Below, one piece after another: positions 45,945 through 55,245 of a stretch of DNA of 64,000 bases. Position numbers and translations under genes: made by a program. Within the stretch, counting starts at the first letter, position 1. Each line of letters opens with the position of its first letter. Below the pieces are notes generated by a model. The model saw nothing but the letters and a program-made list of their open reading frames with translations, made no database searches and had not been told where the DNA came from. The stretch is from Distichodus sexfasciatus (lineage: Eukaryota; Chordata; Actinopteri; Characiformes; Distichodontidae), in assembly GCA_032718565.1 (NCBI GenBank), contig JAVGVS010000498.1, positions 62,001-126,000 of the forward strand, in the 5' to 3' direction.

Positions 45945-46719
45945 TAGAGCTGAAACGATTATTCGATTAACCTGAATAATTCGATTACAAAAAAATGGTC
46001 GAGGCAATTTTTCTAGAATCGAAGCTTCGTTTGTCATTTTATTTGCTACAGCATGCGCCGCTTGTTGTACACAGACGCTTATTAATGACGCACAATATTT
46101 TCAGAGGCGCGATTAAAACGAGACTAGATCCCTCTGTATGTGAACGTATTTGTGAGATATTCCGTGCACAAAAACAGAAGTAAAAGCGTAAAAACGCATA
46201 AATGACATTTTTTGCAATGTAAACACGCGCGCTGTGTTTGTGAATGCGTGAGCGCTCGTGCTCCGTTTCCGTCCAAACGTCTTCTTTATTACAGACAAAA
46301 CGCATATTTCAGCAGATAAATAACCACAACAACCAGCGTTCCACTCACAATACAGCCATTTATTGAGATTTTCCCATCGATTTTTTTCATAGTTCATTCC
46401 GGAACGCGCTGAACCCTTTATTGTGACGCGGCTCCGTGGCGTGTACGGGGGATTGTGGGAAATGCAGTTCTCTTCCAGAAAGGCCAAAAGCAACTCATTT
46501 TATTGGCCAAATTGGTTCAAAATGACCCTTGAACTTCATGTTCCTTCATTTTCAATTGAATACAACATAAAGCGTATTTGACTAACTTCTACTCACACTA
46601 CAATAAGCCTAATAACAAATGTATTGTCATTTTCATTTACATTTTTTAAAAATCCGATTACTCGATTAATCGATCGATAGATTATTCGATTACAAAAACA
46701 ATCATTTGTTGCAGCCCTA
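45945..46719. mobile_element. hAT-type element with perfect 8-bp TSD
   Basis: The ends are TAGAGCTGAAACG on the left and GTTGCAGCCCTA on the right (reverse complement TAGGGCTGCAAC). The 8 bp ACCTGAAC is present immediately outside both ends (45937-45944 and 46720-46727). An 8-bp duplication with TAGGGCTG-type termini fits hAT. Subterminal ATTCGATTA/CGATTAATCGA repeats occur at both ends. No transposase frame remains in the 775 bp. It lies in the CASZ1 intron between window exons 9 and 10. Confidence 0.9.
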
Positions 46720-47463
46720 ACCTGAACTGTAAAAGTCTGGCAGGGCTCGCCGATTAACACTACAACACCGACTACGACTACATTACACGATCCCTCCGAA
46801 TTTTGTGAGAGTTATTTACGCGTCCATCTTTGGGAGTAAGTTTGGATAGACTGCGCCCCCTTCGCAGCTCCGGGAAGTGGGTTACACTCGTTAAAACCTT
46901 TACTCTCGGTCTTGTTTCGGGCTGCCGTTGGAGTGACCGGCGCCGACCCCCTGCTAGAAACGCTCCCGATCCCGTTTCTCACTCGGGCGCTCCTCGGCAG
47001 CCCGTCACTGACTGGTTGAGGTAAGAGCGTTTCCCCTCCTGCATTGTGTGTAACCTGCTTCCAAACCACCATCTGTTTGCTGAGAGGCATCTCCCTCCGG
47101 AGCCAACAAACAGGATCTACTGCGCACCGGAGAGCGGGAGCGAGGGAGGGAGGGAGGGAGAGGGGATGGGACGGGACGCATAAATGAATTGATTTAAACA
47201 GGTTTGGCTCCAAATAAGGGTGCGGAAAAAGAAGAGGAACTCTTTGTTCTATTAATGATGACATTTTTAATGAAAAGCCTGTTCCCTCCCCTTCCTCCTC
47301 TTCCTCCATCCCTCCCCTCTCTCTCTCTGTTTGGAGCATTTAAGCATTTTTCATCTTAATTCTTTAACCACGAGTTAATCAGATCACATAAATATCGTGT
47401 TTTAATTATAAGCACGCATCTGTTTTCGTTGGCTTTTTGCCGCCCGAGTTTTCTTTGATGCGC

Positions 47464-47513
47464 GAGCGGGAAAACGCCGCCGCCGTCAAGACGGCAGCGG
47501 CGTTTTCCCACTC
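47464..47513 (-). other. Near-perfect GC-rich hairpin in CASZ1 intron
   Basis: GGGAAAACGCCGCCGCCGT (47468-47486) pairs with ACGGCAGCGGCGTTTTCCC (47491-47509): 18 of 19 positions are complementary around a CAAG loop. Three further pairs extend the stem beyond one mismatch. It lies 40-90 nt downstream of the donor of window exon 9. It is unlike surrounding intron sequence in base composition. Confidence 0.85.
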
Positions 47514-47553
47514 CTGGCCTTGGGTTTCCGGGACCTGAGGGTGACCGGCTCAC

Positions 47554-47752
47554 CTGGTTGGGGCAGAGGCATTGCAGGGAGTAGTAGGCGAACTGGTCTC
47601 GCACGTTGACCAGGCTGTTGTTGGGGTTGATGTGGTCCAGGCAGTGCGACTCGGCCTTGCCGGATGTCTTGCACACGTACTTGCAGTTGCCGAACAGGCA
47701 GTGGAAGTGGAATTTGTTGGAGTATTTGCAGTCGGTGGCCAGGCAGGGGTCA
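47554..47752 (-). CDS. CASZ1: CASZ1 zinc-finger exon (window exon 9)
   Basis: The acceptor is CTCCTCCTCCAG and the donor is GTGAGC. One base completes Asn, then DPCLATDCKYSNKFHFHC leads into the finger C-LFGN-C-KYVCKTSGKAES-H-CLD-H. The conserved HINPNNSLVNVRDQFAYYSL and QCLCPNQ follow, ending in phase 0. The extra Cys inside the finger loop and the CLCPNQ tail belong to the next paired unit. A strong hairpin sits just past its donor. Confidence 0.95.
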
Positions 47753-48049
47753 CTGGAGGAGGAGAAGAAACGCACGAGAGAACACCTAGAGTCGGTTAAT
47801 CCGGCAGGAACGTGCACCGATATCCCCTCGATCCCAGCATTCGATTCTCGGGCGCTTCGAATCGAAGGCAACGCTTCAACTTTCATAGAATCTTGTCAAA
47901 AAACATACCTATAGATGCACTATTAGCTATAAATAGTGTGAGGCAAAATATTGCATGAAATCTGACAATATAAAGTATTTTGCCTCATTAAAATGGATTA
48001 AATTAAATATTTTTGTTCATATTTGAAGCGAGCGGTGCAGTGATGTCGG

Positions 48050-48234
48050 TTTAAGCTTCATGTTCACCTTTCATTTATGAATATGTAAAAAGCAGTTAAT
48101 ATTTAACTTGAGAATCGTTATAGTTTGTAACATTTAACAGCGATGCGTTATTTAAAAGAATATTTCATATCACGGAGACGTTTGGTCTTTTAACCCTGAA
48201 GTGCATGCTGGGATACGTACTGTATCTCGGTTAC
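48050..48234. repeat. Dispersed intronic repeat R2, copy 1
   Basis: Shared with 49988-50166: AAAAAGCAGTTAATATTTAA, CTTGAGAATC, TTATAGTTT, TAACATTTAACA, GATGC(G/A)TTATTTAAA, ATATTTCATATCAC and GTGCATGCTGGGA blocks occur in the same order and orientation. The two copies sit in the two introns on either side of window exon 8. Confidence 0.8.
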
Positions 48235-48519
48235 TGGTTTTATTTTAGTTGTTTCCTGGTTGAGAAGCTTGAATCAAAGGCAAACGGACTTCTTACAGGT
48301 TCTTGGACACATTTCACCCTTCGTCCGAAGCCTTTCGATCAAAAGCTGAAATGTCTCCAAGCACCAAAAAGAAGTCCAACTGAAGACCATGTCCTGATGA
48401 TGAAAAATCCTGCTGAATGTTAAAGTCACGACTTCACACTGCACTATTTAATCTCAAGCTGTTTATAGCTATTATTACGTCTAAATCTTGATGAGACAAG
48501 GCATCAAGGCATTTCGATT

Positions 48520-48955
48520 TTATGGAGGCGTAATGCGTTCACTTGAGGAAAAAATGATGCTGCTCTGTTTTTCTGAATGAACAAGATACAGTTTTCCTTA
48601 AAAAAAAACCAAACAGACGCTGCAACGTCCTGCAGATCAGAATGAACTTTCCGCCTGAACAACCGCAAAGTCTTGAGGTGTCTGCGCAAAGTCGACAAAC
48701 TAATAACAATGCCATCTACGTTACTTAATGCTGCAAGTGTTTCGCAGTGTCTCAAAGCCAAACCAAAATAAAACTGGATTAATCTAAGGTGTGACATTAC
48801 TGCGGTGAAATCGAGCTCTAAAGTTGACGAAATGATGCTTTTGAGGTTAATTCAGAAAGACAGCGTGTTTTTTTTTTAAAAACTGTATCTCGTTAATTCA
48901 GAAAAACTGCAGAATTATTTTTTCCTCAAGTGAACGCCTTACGCTTCCGTGATGT
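48520..48955. mobile_element. Foldback element F2 in CASZ1 intron
   Basis: The left arm (GGAGGCGTAATGCGTTCACT, TGAGGAAAAAATGATGCTGC) is the inverted complement of the right arm (ATTATTTTTTCCTCAAGTGA, ACGCCTTACGCTTCC). Pairing continues inward through TTTTTCTGAATGAAC and AAACTGTATCTCGTTAATTC, ending at A/T runs. The arms are about 85 bp and the loop about 260 bp. There is no coding frame. The element ends about 100 bp from the donor of window exon 8. Confidence 0.8.
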
Positions 48956-49053
48956 TTACTCTAAGAAAGGATTTTTTAGAAAGTCTATTGGACAAGTCTT
49001 TGAGACCCTAAAAGACCCTGAAGAGCTCCAAGAAGTCACGGACGATCACTCAC

Positions 49054-49365
49054 TTGTCCTGGAACTGCAGGAAGCCGGGTTTGACCTGGGGCTTGGCGTT
49101 CTCCAGCGAGGTGGTGGTGGCGGCGGCGTGCAGACCGGGCACGGAGGCGGGCAGCTGGGGCACCGAGCCGGTCAGCTGCTTCCAGGCCAGCAGCGAGGGG
49201 GACGAGCCGTAAGCGCCGGACGCGGGCACGCCGGCCACCTCCATGGGCGGAGTGGTGGCCATGGAGACGGGGGCGGGCAGCTGGGCGGGCGCGCCGTCGC
49301 CGACGTCCTTACCCTCGCCGTAAACCGGCTCCCCTTTCACCTTGAGGTTGGCTCTGAAGTGGAAG
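49054..49365 (-). CDS. CASZ1: CASZ1 exon with donor overlapping a stop (window exon 8)
   Basis: The acceptor is CCCGTTAG. The first base completes the Asn of HANFH, closing a finger begun in exon 7. It continues FHFRANLKVKGEPVYGEG, then a Ser/Ala/Pro-rich linker (SLLAWKQLTGSVPQLP) and the conserved TTSLENAKPQVKPGFLQFQD. It ends with AA before the GTGAGT donor. If the donor is not used, AAG-TGA follows at once, ending the protein at ...FQDK. That would give a protein with the first five fingers only, like the human short CASZ1 isoform. VKGEP resembles a sumoylation consensus, unproven. Confidence 0.95.
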
Positions 49366-49987
49366 CTAACGGGGTGAGGGACACGGTCAAGTCCAGTTAG
49401 TACCAAAATGAACATAATAAATATATGATCATTATCAGTAATTATTAACAAAAATAAGCTGAATATAAATCGATTATTTAATAAAATAAAAATTAAATAA
49501 AATATTTAATAAAAATCTTCACTTTTAAGATGAATATAAACAAGACGTAAAATCTGAATGTGCATACAGGTCTTACTTCATCATATAGCTTTAGGTGTAT
49601 ATAAAATACAATAAAATAAAAAGTTATGAGGTGTGTGTGTGTGTGTGTGTACTCTAAACAGCATGAGATAAAATACTGCATGCAACGTTTGGTAGAAATT
49701 TGTATATTTAAATATAAATATTTAAGACATAACATTTAGAGCTCAAATATTTTATTCTGCCAAAAATGTCTTTATGCCTCATTTCATCATAAACCGTGCC
49801 GTTAGAATGTTTGTGCCTCTAGAAGTCTTAATTTCATGACAAAACATTCCATCAAATACTGCTGAGTAAAGTAGCAACCGTTTAACATTTGGGAGATTTT
49901 GTGCCTCGTGAAACTTGATTAATGTAAGATCTGAGTTCCTATGTGAGAGGAGCAGCAGCGCAATGAGGGTTGACTCGTGTTGGCTGC

Positions 49988-50166
49988 TGCACTTTGATTT
50001 ATCAATATCTAAAAAGCAGTTAATATTTAACTTGAGAATCATTATAGTTTATAACATTTAACACTGATGCATTATTTAAACTGATATTTCATATCACACA
50101 GACACTGTCTGTTAACCCTCAACTGTATTATGAGGTGCATGCTGGGAACTGTGTCGTATCTCGTGC
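49988..50166. repeat. Dispersed intronic repeat R2, copy 2
   Basis: It is collinear with 48050-48234 (see there). It has an extra TGTATTATGA segment before GTGCATGCTGGGA. No ends or TSD were resolved. Confidence 0.8.
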
Positions 50167-50246
50167 CTGTTAAAAAACTGTCTCTGGTTTTAAACATTTT
50201 TATCCGTTAGTTTCCCGGTTTGGGATGAGTGTGAAGCGAGTCTCAC

Positions 50247-50369
50247 TTGGCGTGTTTGACCGCTCCGTCCAGCACGCTGAAGAGAGCGCCGCAGTCCTCC
50301 ACCATGCAGTGGAAGTGCACCTTGTGCAGGAAGTCGCACTGGGTGTCGCACACTTCATCCGTATCGTAT
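50247..50369 (-). CDS. CASZ1: CASZ1 zinc-finger exon (window exon 7)
   Basis: The acceptor is GTGGTGCAG and the donor is GTGAGA. It opens with the last base of an Arg codon, then YDTDEVCDTQCDFLHKVHFHC and the finger C-MVED-C-GALFSVLDGAVK-H, whose last His (HANFH) is supplied by the next exon. This is the fifth finger counting from the partial one at the right edge of the window. The 351-bp intron to exon 6 is among the shortest in this part of the gene. Confidence 0.95.
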
Positions 50370-50720
50370 CTGCACCACGTGTGAAAGAGGGGATGTGACG
50401 TTATGAGCGAGAGAGAAAACAGCGACAACGCCAATAATGCACTTATTGTGACAAAATCCCCGCCGGCTCAGTTCTGCTTTGCGTGTCTGCTTTAGAGGAA
50501 TTTCGGTATGAATAACGCGCTCAGATCAGAAGCCCCTTTGACGTTTCGGCCCAGGTTTTGGGAACTGTGTGTGTGACTCGGTACTAACTTCCAGTAGCAA
50601 GTCACAGATAAACAAAAGAGACAATCACAAAAGCACAGAGTCACTGTCATTTCATGACTGAGCAGGAGGGGAGAAAAGGTCTCTGGGGTCAGTGTGTGTG
50701 TGTGTGTGTGTGTGCTGTAC

Positions 50721-50884
50721 CTGCGCAGGTAAGTCTTCCAGAGCTCATTGGGTTTTTCTGGAACGTTCCTCCTCATCAGCCTGCTGAGGTACTGTGCCTC
50801 CGAGCTCTCCAGCGCTGGACCACCACCCTCCAGCTCCGACTTCATGGTCAGAACGCTGAGGAAGCCCGGGTTCACCTGCGACAT
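50721..50884 (-). CDS. CASZ1: CASZ1 linker exon (window exon 6)
   Basis: The acceptor is TGTGTGTGTAG, directly downstream of a (GT)n repeat, and the donor is GTACAG. The product is MSQVNPGFLSVLTMKSELEG, then GGPALESSEAQYLSRLMRRN and VPEKPNELWKTYLR. The pattern MSQ.NPG....L..K.E.EG and (P/L)W..YLRR is a castor-family linker between the Ala-rich region and the fifth finger. MKSE may be a weak sumoylation site. The Met is internal, not a start codon. Confidence 0.9.
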
Positions 50885-51184
50885 CTACACACACACACAC
50901 ACACACCCTTGAGATGAGTGGTGTCACGCAGAGTTTACAAGTGTACCAAACACAAGGTCCTGCTGCGGCTGGTGTTTGCTGCTCAGGCTGTATGAAATTT
51001 AAACAAAGCAGTTCCCCATCGGAGCTCAGGCCCTGCACTGTGCCAAACCTCACGCAGGTGTGTGTGCGCTTCAGAGAGAGAGAGAGAAAACGAGAGCGGA
51101 TGAGAAAGTGTGTGAGAGTGTAAGAGAGTCAATGTGTGCATATGAAAGACAAAGAGAGATGTAGAAAGTATGCAAAAGAGTCAG

Positions 51185-51930
51185 CGTGTGTGTGTGTGGG
51201 AGAGACAGAGAAATGTATGAGTGAGAGTGTGTGCATGCATGCGTGTGTGTAAGAGAGAGGGTGAGTGTGTGTGCATGCATGTGTGCGTGTAAGAGCGAGT
51301 GAGTGTGTGTGCATGCGTGTGTGTGTGTAAGAGAGAGTGAGTGTGTGTGCATGCATGTGTGCGTGTAAGAGAGAGTGAGTGTGTGTGCATGCGTGTGTGC
51401 GTGTAAGAGAGAGGGTGAGTGCGTGCATGCGTGTGTGTGTGTAAGAGAGAGTGAGTGTGTGTGCATGCGTGTGTGTGTGTAAGAGAGAGTGAGTGTGTGT
51501 GCATGCATGTGTGCGTGTAAGAGAGAGGGTGAGTGCGTGCATGCATGAGTGTGTGTAAGAGAGAGGGTGAGTGTGTGTGCATGCATGTGTGCGTGTAAGA
51601 GAGAGGGTGAGGGTGTGTGCATGCGTGTGTGTGTGTAAGAGAGAGTGAGTGTGTGTGCATGCATGTGTGCGTGTAAGAGAGAGAGTGAGTGTGTGTGCAT
51701 GCGTGTGTGCGTGTAAGAGAGAGGGTGAGTGTGTGTGCATGCATGCGTGTGTGTAAAAGAGAGGGTGAGTGTGTGTGCATGCATGTGCGTGTGTGTGTAA
51801 GAGAGGGTGACTGTGTGTGTGTACATGCGTGTGTAAGAGAGAGGGTGAGTGTGTGTGCATGCATGTGCGTGTGTGTGTAAGAGAGGGTGAGGGTGTGTGT
51901 GTACATGCGTGTGTAAGAGAGTAAAGGAAA
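51185..51930 (-). repeat. 38-bp minisatellite in CASZ1 intron
   Basis: About nineteen tandem copies of a unit near GTAAGAGAGAGTGAGTGTGT then GTGCATGCATGTGTGCGT. Spacing between successive GTAAGAG motifs is mostly 38 bp (51249, 51289, 51327, 51365, 51403, 51441, 51479). Each unit has a TGCATGCA palindrome inside a purine-pyrimidine alternation. Because 38 is not a multiple of three and the repeat lacks stops on the minus strand, three overlapping reading frames of about 284-320 codons stay open there. They are artefacts. Confidence 0.9.
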
Positions 51931-52578
51931 ATGAAAGAGAGTGCGTGTGTGTGCATGTATGTGTGTATATGTGTATAAGTGAGAGTTGCACAGTGCTGAG
52001 CCCCAGGGACAACACACACACACACACACACACACACTGTGTTCCCTCTTTAAATCAGCAAGTTAATGCAGCTCACACCGCGCAGCATTTGTCTGAGTCA
52101 GGAGAGATGTATGATTAAAACAATGTCCATTTTAATCTCCACAAAAACACACAACATTTAAATATTCGCCCGGTAACGCTCCGTCTTCTTAAAAAATGAG
52201 GGTGACACTTGCTGGGCTTTTTTTTTTTTCCTCCTCTCTGCCGACTTTTTAATCAAATAATTTACAAACTCCATAAATAAAGACAGAGCGGGCCGAAGCG
52301 AGAAAAAAGAGGGAGGAGGAGGGAAAAAAAATGTGCGGCGAGTTCAAAACAGCTCATCAAAAAACAAACATCTCTATATATCTGGCGTGGCACCCAGCTC
52401 CTGCTTCATTACATTAATTTGTGAGCGGCGGCTGGAATTACGCCGTATGAAAAATGGCCGGAAAATTTAAATGATACAAACTCATCTTATTAGCGGCCAA
52501 ACATTAAAAAACAAACAGCCCCCTCTGCGTGCCGCTAATTTGTCTTGGGATGAAAAGCCCTTGATGGATGGATCTTAC

Positions 52579-52645
52579 CTTATTCATAAGCGAGGATAAA
52601 AGCGAGGTGCTCGCCGCCGGCGCCGCGTGGCCGTTTGATTCGCCG
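52579..52645 (-). CDS. CASZ1: CASZ1 short linker exon (window exon 5)
   Basis: The acceptor is CTGGTTGCAG and the donor is GTAAGA. The exon has 67 nt: one base completes Ser, then GESNGHAAPAASTSLLSSLM and NK. The pattern ESNGH..PA.TSLLSSLMNK is a conserved castor-family stretch. It ends in phase 0 so that MSQ of the next exon follows directly. It is the smallest CASZ1 exon here and was placed by splice sites and phase. Confidence 0.9.
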
Positions 52646-52787
52646 CTGCAACCAGAAAAGCGGCCGGCGGTTAGCAGGGATTTACACTACACAACACTAA
52701 ATAACGTCATGCACAACAAAACACGGCCCACACTTCATCTTCCCTTTATCGTCAGTGCAGAACTTCCAGAGTTAACAGCAGTGACAC

Positions 52788-52922
52788 ACTGTGGGCTGGT
52801 TTCTTGCTCATGGATTAAGTCTAGTCCTGGACTAAGTTGTAGAACCAATGGAGATTTAATATTCAAACTCAAAGCTAGTCCGGGACTAAGTTTAATCCTC
52901 GACTGGGAGACTGGCCCTGAGA
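52788..52922. mobile_element. Short palindromic element
   Basis: GGATTAAGTCTAGTCCTGGA on the left mirrors CGGGACTAAGTTTAATCCTC on the right, and outer GGGCTGGTTTC pairs loosely with GAGACTGGCCC. The 'TTAGTCC(T/C)GGACTA' core is typical of an abundant fish short palindromic element. It is about 135 bp and has no coding potential. Confidence 0.7.
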
Positions 52923-53976
52923 GTCTAATAACGGTGCTCGTGGACAGACTTTTGCTGCTGCATTTGGGGAAAAAAAATTTCAACAATAATGTGATTATTA
53001 CCCACCACACCTTCATCACGCAGCCTTAGCTGCACCTGGTGAGACTGAGTGAAGCATCGTTATCAACGTGATCGACCTAGTGACAACTTTGCGCTTGTGT
53101 CTCTGGAATTTAAACACTTGTTACTGCAAAAAAAAGTTGTTAAATTTGTTTGTTAACTGACATTTTCTTGTTCAACTTTGTCACATATCGTTAATATGAA
53201 AATATCATTGTGATCATTGTCATTTCACAAGGTCTTCACATTTAAGGTGTGGTGGGCAACATAATAATCGCGTTTATTTGTGAACGCGGCATTTGAATGG
53301 TTTTTACGTTTACTGCATTCATCAGACATTTTTATCCTAATCACAGGGACAAAGTTAAGGCTCAAGCTAAAGAGCTCTGTGTTTTGACTCACTGTGTGAA
53401 CATGCAACAAAGAATGAAATAAGAATGGTGTGATGTGTGTGTGTGTGTGTGTGTGTGAGAAGGGTGTACGGAATCCAAACACACTCTCATTTAAAAGGAC
53501 AACGTGTCATGTTTCATACTTAACGTGTTCATTCTAAAAGGCAGAAAAAAATATTATGGGTAAATCTTTACGTGGGTGTGATGGATTTCCTCGGAGGGGG
53601 CATTTAGGGCAGGGGAGAGGGACGGAGTGTAAATCTCAACTCTCACACACGCGTGACCACTTTGCAGGCCCACCTTGTGAAGGGGTTTTAACAAGAGCAC
53701 TCACACTAATTAACACAATACGGTATTATTCCCAAGATAAATCACAGCAGGATGGGATGGGGGTGGGGGTAGAGTTGTAGGGACTGGTCAGGGGTTTGGT
53801 CAGGGTTTTTGATGGTGGAGGTGGAGGTGTTGGGGGCGTAATGGCGACTGACGTTACATTGTAAAACTTATTTGATCAATTAGTCATTGAAACAAACTAA
53901 CTGTAATAACTACAAGTGAATATGTTAATATGCCACACAAACTTGCACCGTTCCCTGGACGCTGCTCAACAACAGC

Positions 53977-54060
53977 TGCCCATTGCTACGTCAAATGCAG
54001 AGGTCAGACTTTCTTGTGGTGCACTGTGTGCTGTGTTCACTATGACCAAAAAAAAATCAC
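53977..54060 (+). mobile_element. SINE family S1, 3' fragment
   Basis: GCTGCCCATTGCTACGTCAA, ATGCAGAGGTCAGACTTTCT and TGTGGTGCACTGTGTGCTGT match the S1 tail in plus orientation. It lies about 50 bp downstream, in the gene's sense, of the donor of window exon 4. Confidence 0.7.
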
Positions 54061-54106
54061 CCTCTTACTGATAAACATGATAAGTTAGTAAGCGCCAGTG
54101 CTCTAC

Positions 54107-54239
54107 CTCTGGTCCTTCTTGCTCAGGTCGAGGCTGTGTTCCTGCATGGACTCCTGCGAAGGGGCGGAGGTACCGTCCACAGGCTCCTGCTTGACCTGAA
54201 CCGGATTAAACTGGACGGCCTGAGCCTGATGCCCGTTTC
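54107..54239 (-). CDS. CASZ1: CASZ1 linker exon with VKQEP motif (window exon 4)
   Basis: The acceptor is CTCCCTCCTCTCAG and the donor is GTAGAG. Two bases complete Gly; then NGHQAQAVQFNPVQVKQEPV and DGTSAPSQESMQEHSLDLSK follow, ending KDQ plus two bases. AVQFNPVQVKQEP and EHSLDLSKKD are strongly conserved in CASZ1. VKQE fits the sumoylation consensus (hydrophobic-K-x-E), and LDLSKK resembles short corepressor-binding PLDLS-like motifs; both functions are inferred. The next exon supplies the last base of Ser. Confidence 0.95.
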
Positions 54240-55214
54240 CTGAGAGGAGGGAGGGAGGGAGGGAGAGAGAGAGAGAAAGAGGGAAAGGAAAAGGAGAGAG
54301 ACAACAGAGTTATTGTTGGTCAGCATTATTAGCCCCGTGTGACGAGATCCAATCTGACTGGTGTCCAGGCCGGGCGCGGGACCGGGAGTGATAATTATTG
54401 CAGAATTATGTCAAGCCGTCAGGGCGTTTAAATGGTGATTGAGAGGCGGGAGGAATGAGGGGAAAAGCCTCCTTTTTCAGCAGCGCTTGTCACAACCCAT
54501 TTGCCGAGCTGCCTCTTAAGCGGTCATTACGCCGCACGCTAATGCTGAGGGAAAGTGGCAGGTTCAGACGGACTGATCCCCACCCCCTCCTCCTCCCGTC
54601 CCTCTCCAGCTCTCCACCTCCTCCCTCCCTCCTTCACTCACTCTCATCGCCACTCGTCCTTGTTGGCCTGACAGCGGACGGCGGTCAGCTCTGCCCGACG
54701 TGCCCGAAAGGAGCATCTGCTCCGTTGCTCGGATTGGAGGTGACAGCCAATCAGATCAGTTCAAACACGCGTGGCCTCTCGATCACTTTCTCTTTAGGGT
54801 TTTTTTTTTTTTTTTTTGTTAAACCACAGGTGCGTGGCGGCCGCGCCGGGCGAGGAGTGGAAGGAGAAAGAAAAGTGAAAGAACGGGGTTTAAAAATGTG
54901 CTGACGAGAAGAACCCGGGCCGTGCCTTTCCCCCCAATCCCCAAGTGATTGAAATATTAATCTGTCCTCAGGCTATACAGAGAAAGTCGGGACTCGGCTA
55001 GCCGCTAAGTGCTATTTTATTTAAAAAAAGGAGGTGGGGGTGGACGAGGAGGAGAAGAGGCCCTGCTGTAACCCCGCTAAGAGTGCTGAGTGCATCAGCC
55101 CTGATTAGTTTCACAGGAGGCTCGTAGCTGGCGACGACGGGCACGGCCGGGAGATAGTGACAGGCAAGGACGCAACGCCGCCGCTTGCCCTTGGCCTCTA
55201 GCACTGCGAAGGTC

Positions 55215-55245
<31 letters not shown>

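Noticed and set aside
47464..47513. Reading the intronic hairpin as a bacterial-type terminator or a CRISPR repeat
   Set aside because: The setting is a vertebrate intron; there is no repeat array and no following U tract on the sense strand.
51071..52037. Three overlapping minus-strand open frames of 284-320 codons (His/Thr/Ser-rich)
   Set aside because: They are a 38-bp tandem repeat that lacks stops in all three frames, with no start context, domain or splice support. They lie inside a CASZ1 intron.
52568..53029. 153-codon plus-strand open frame
   Set aside because: It overlaps CASZ1 exon 5 antisense and then runs through a short palindromic element.
53310..53400. Possible further S2 SINE
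   Set aside because: Only a short CATCAGACATTTTTATCCTA and ACAGGGACA match; too little to call.
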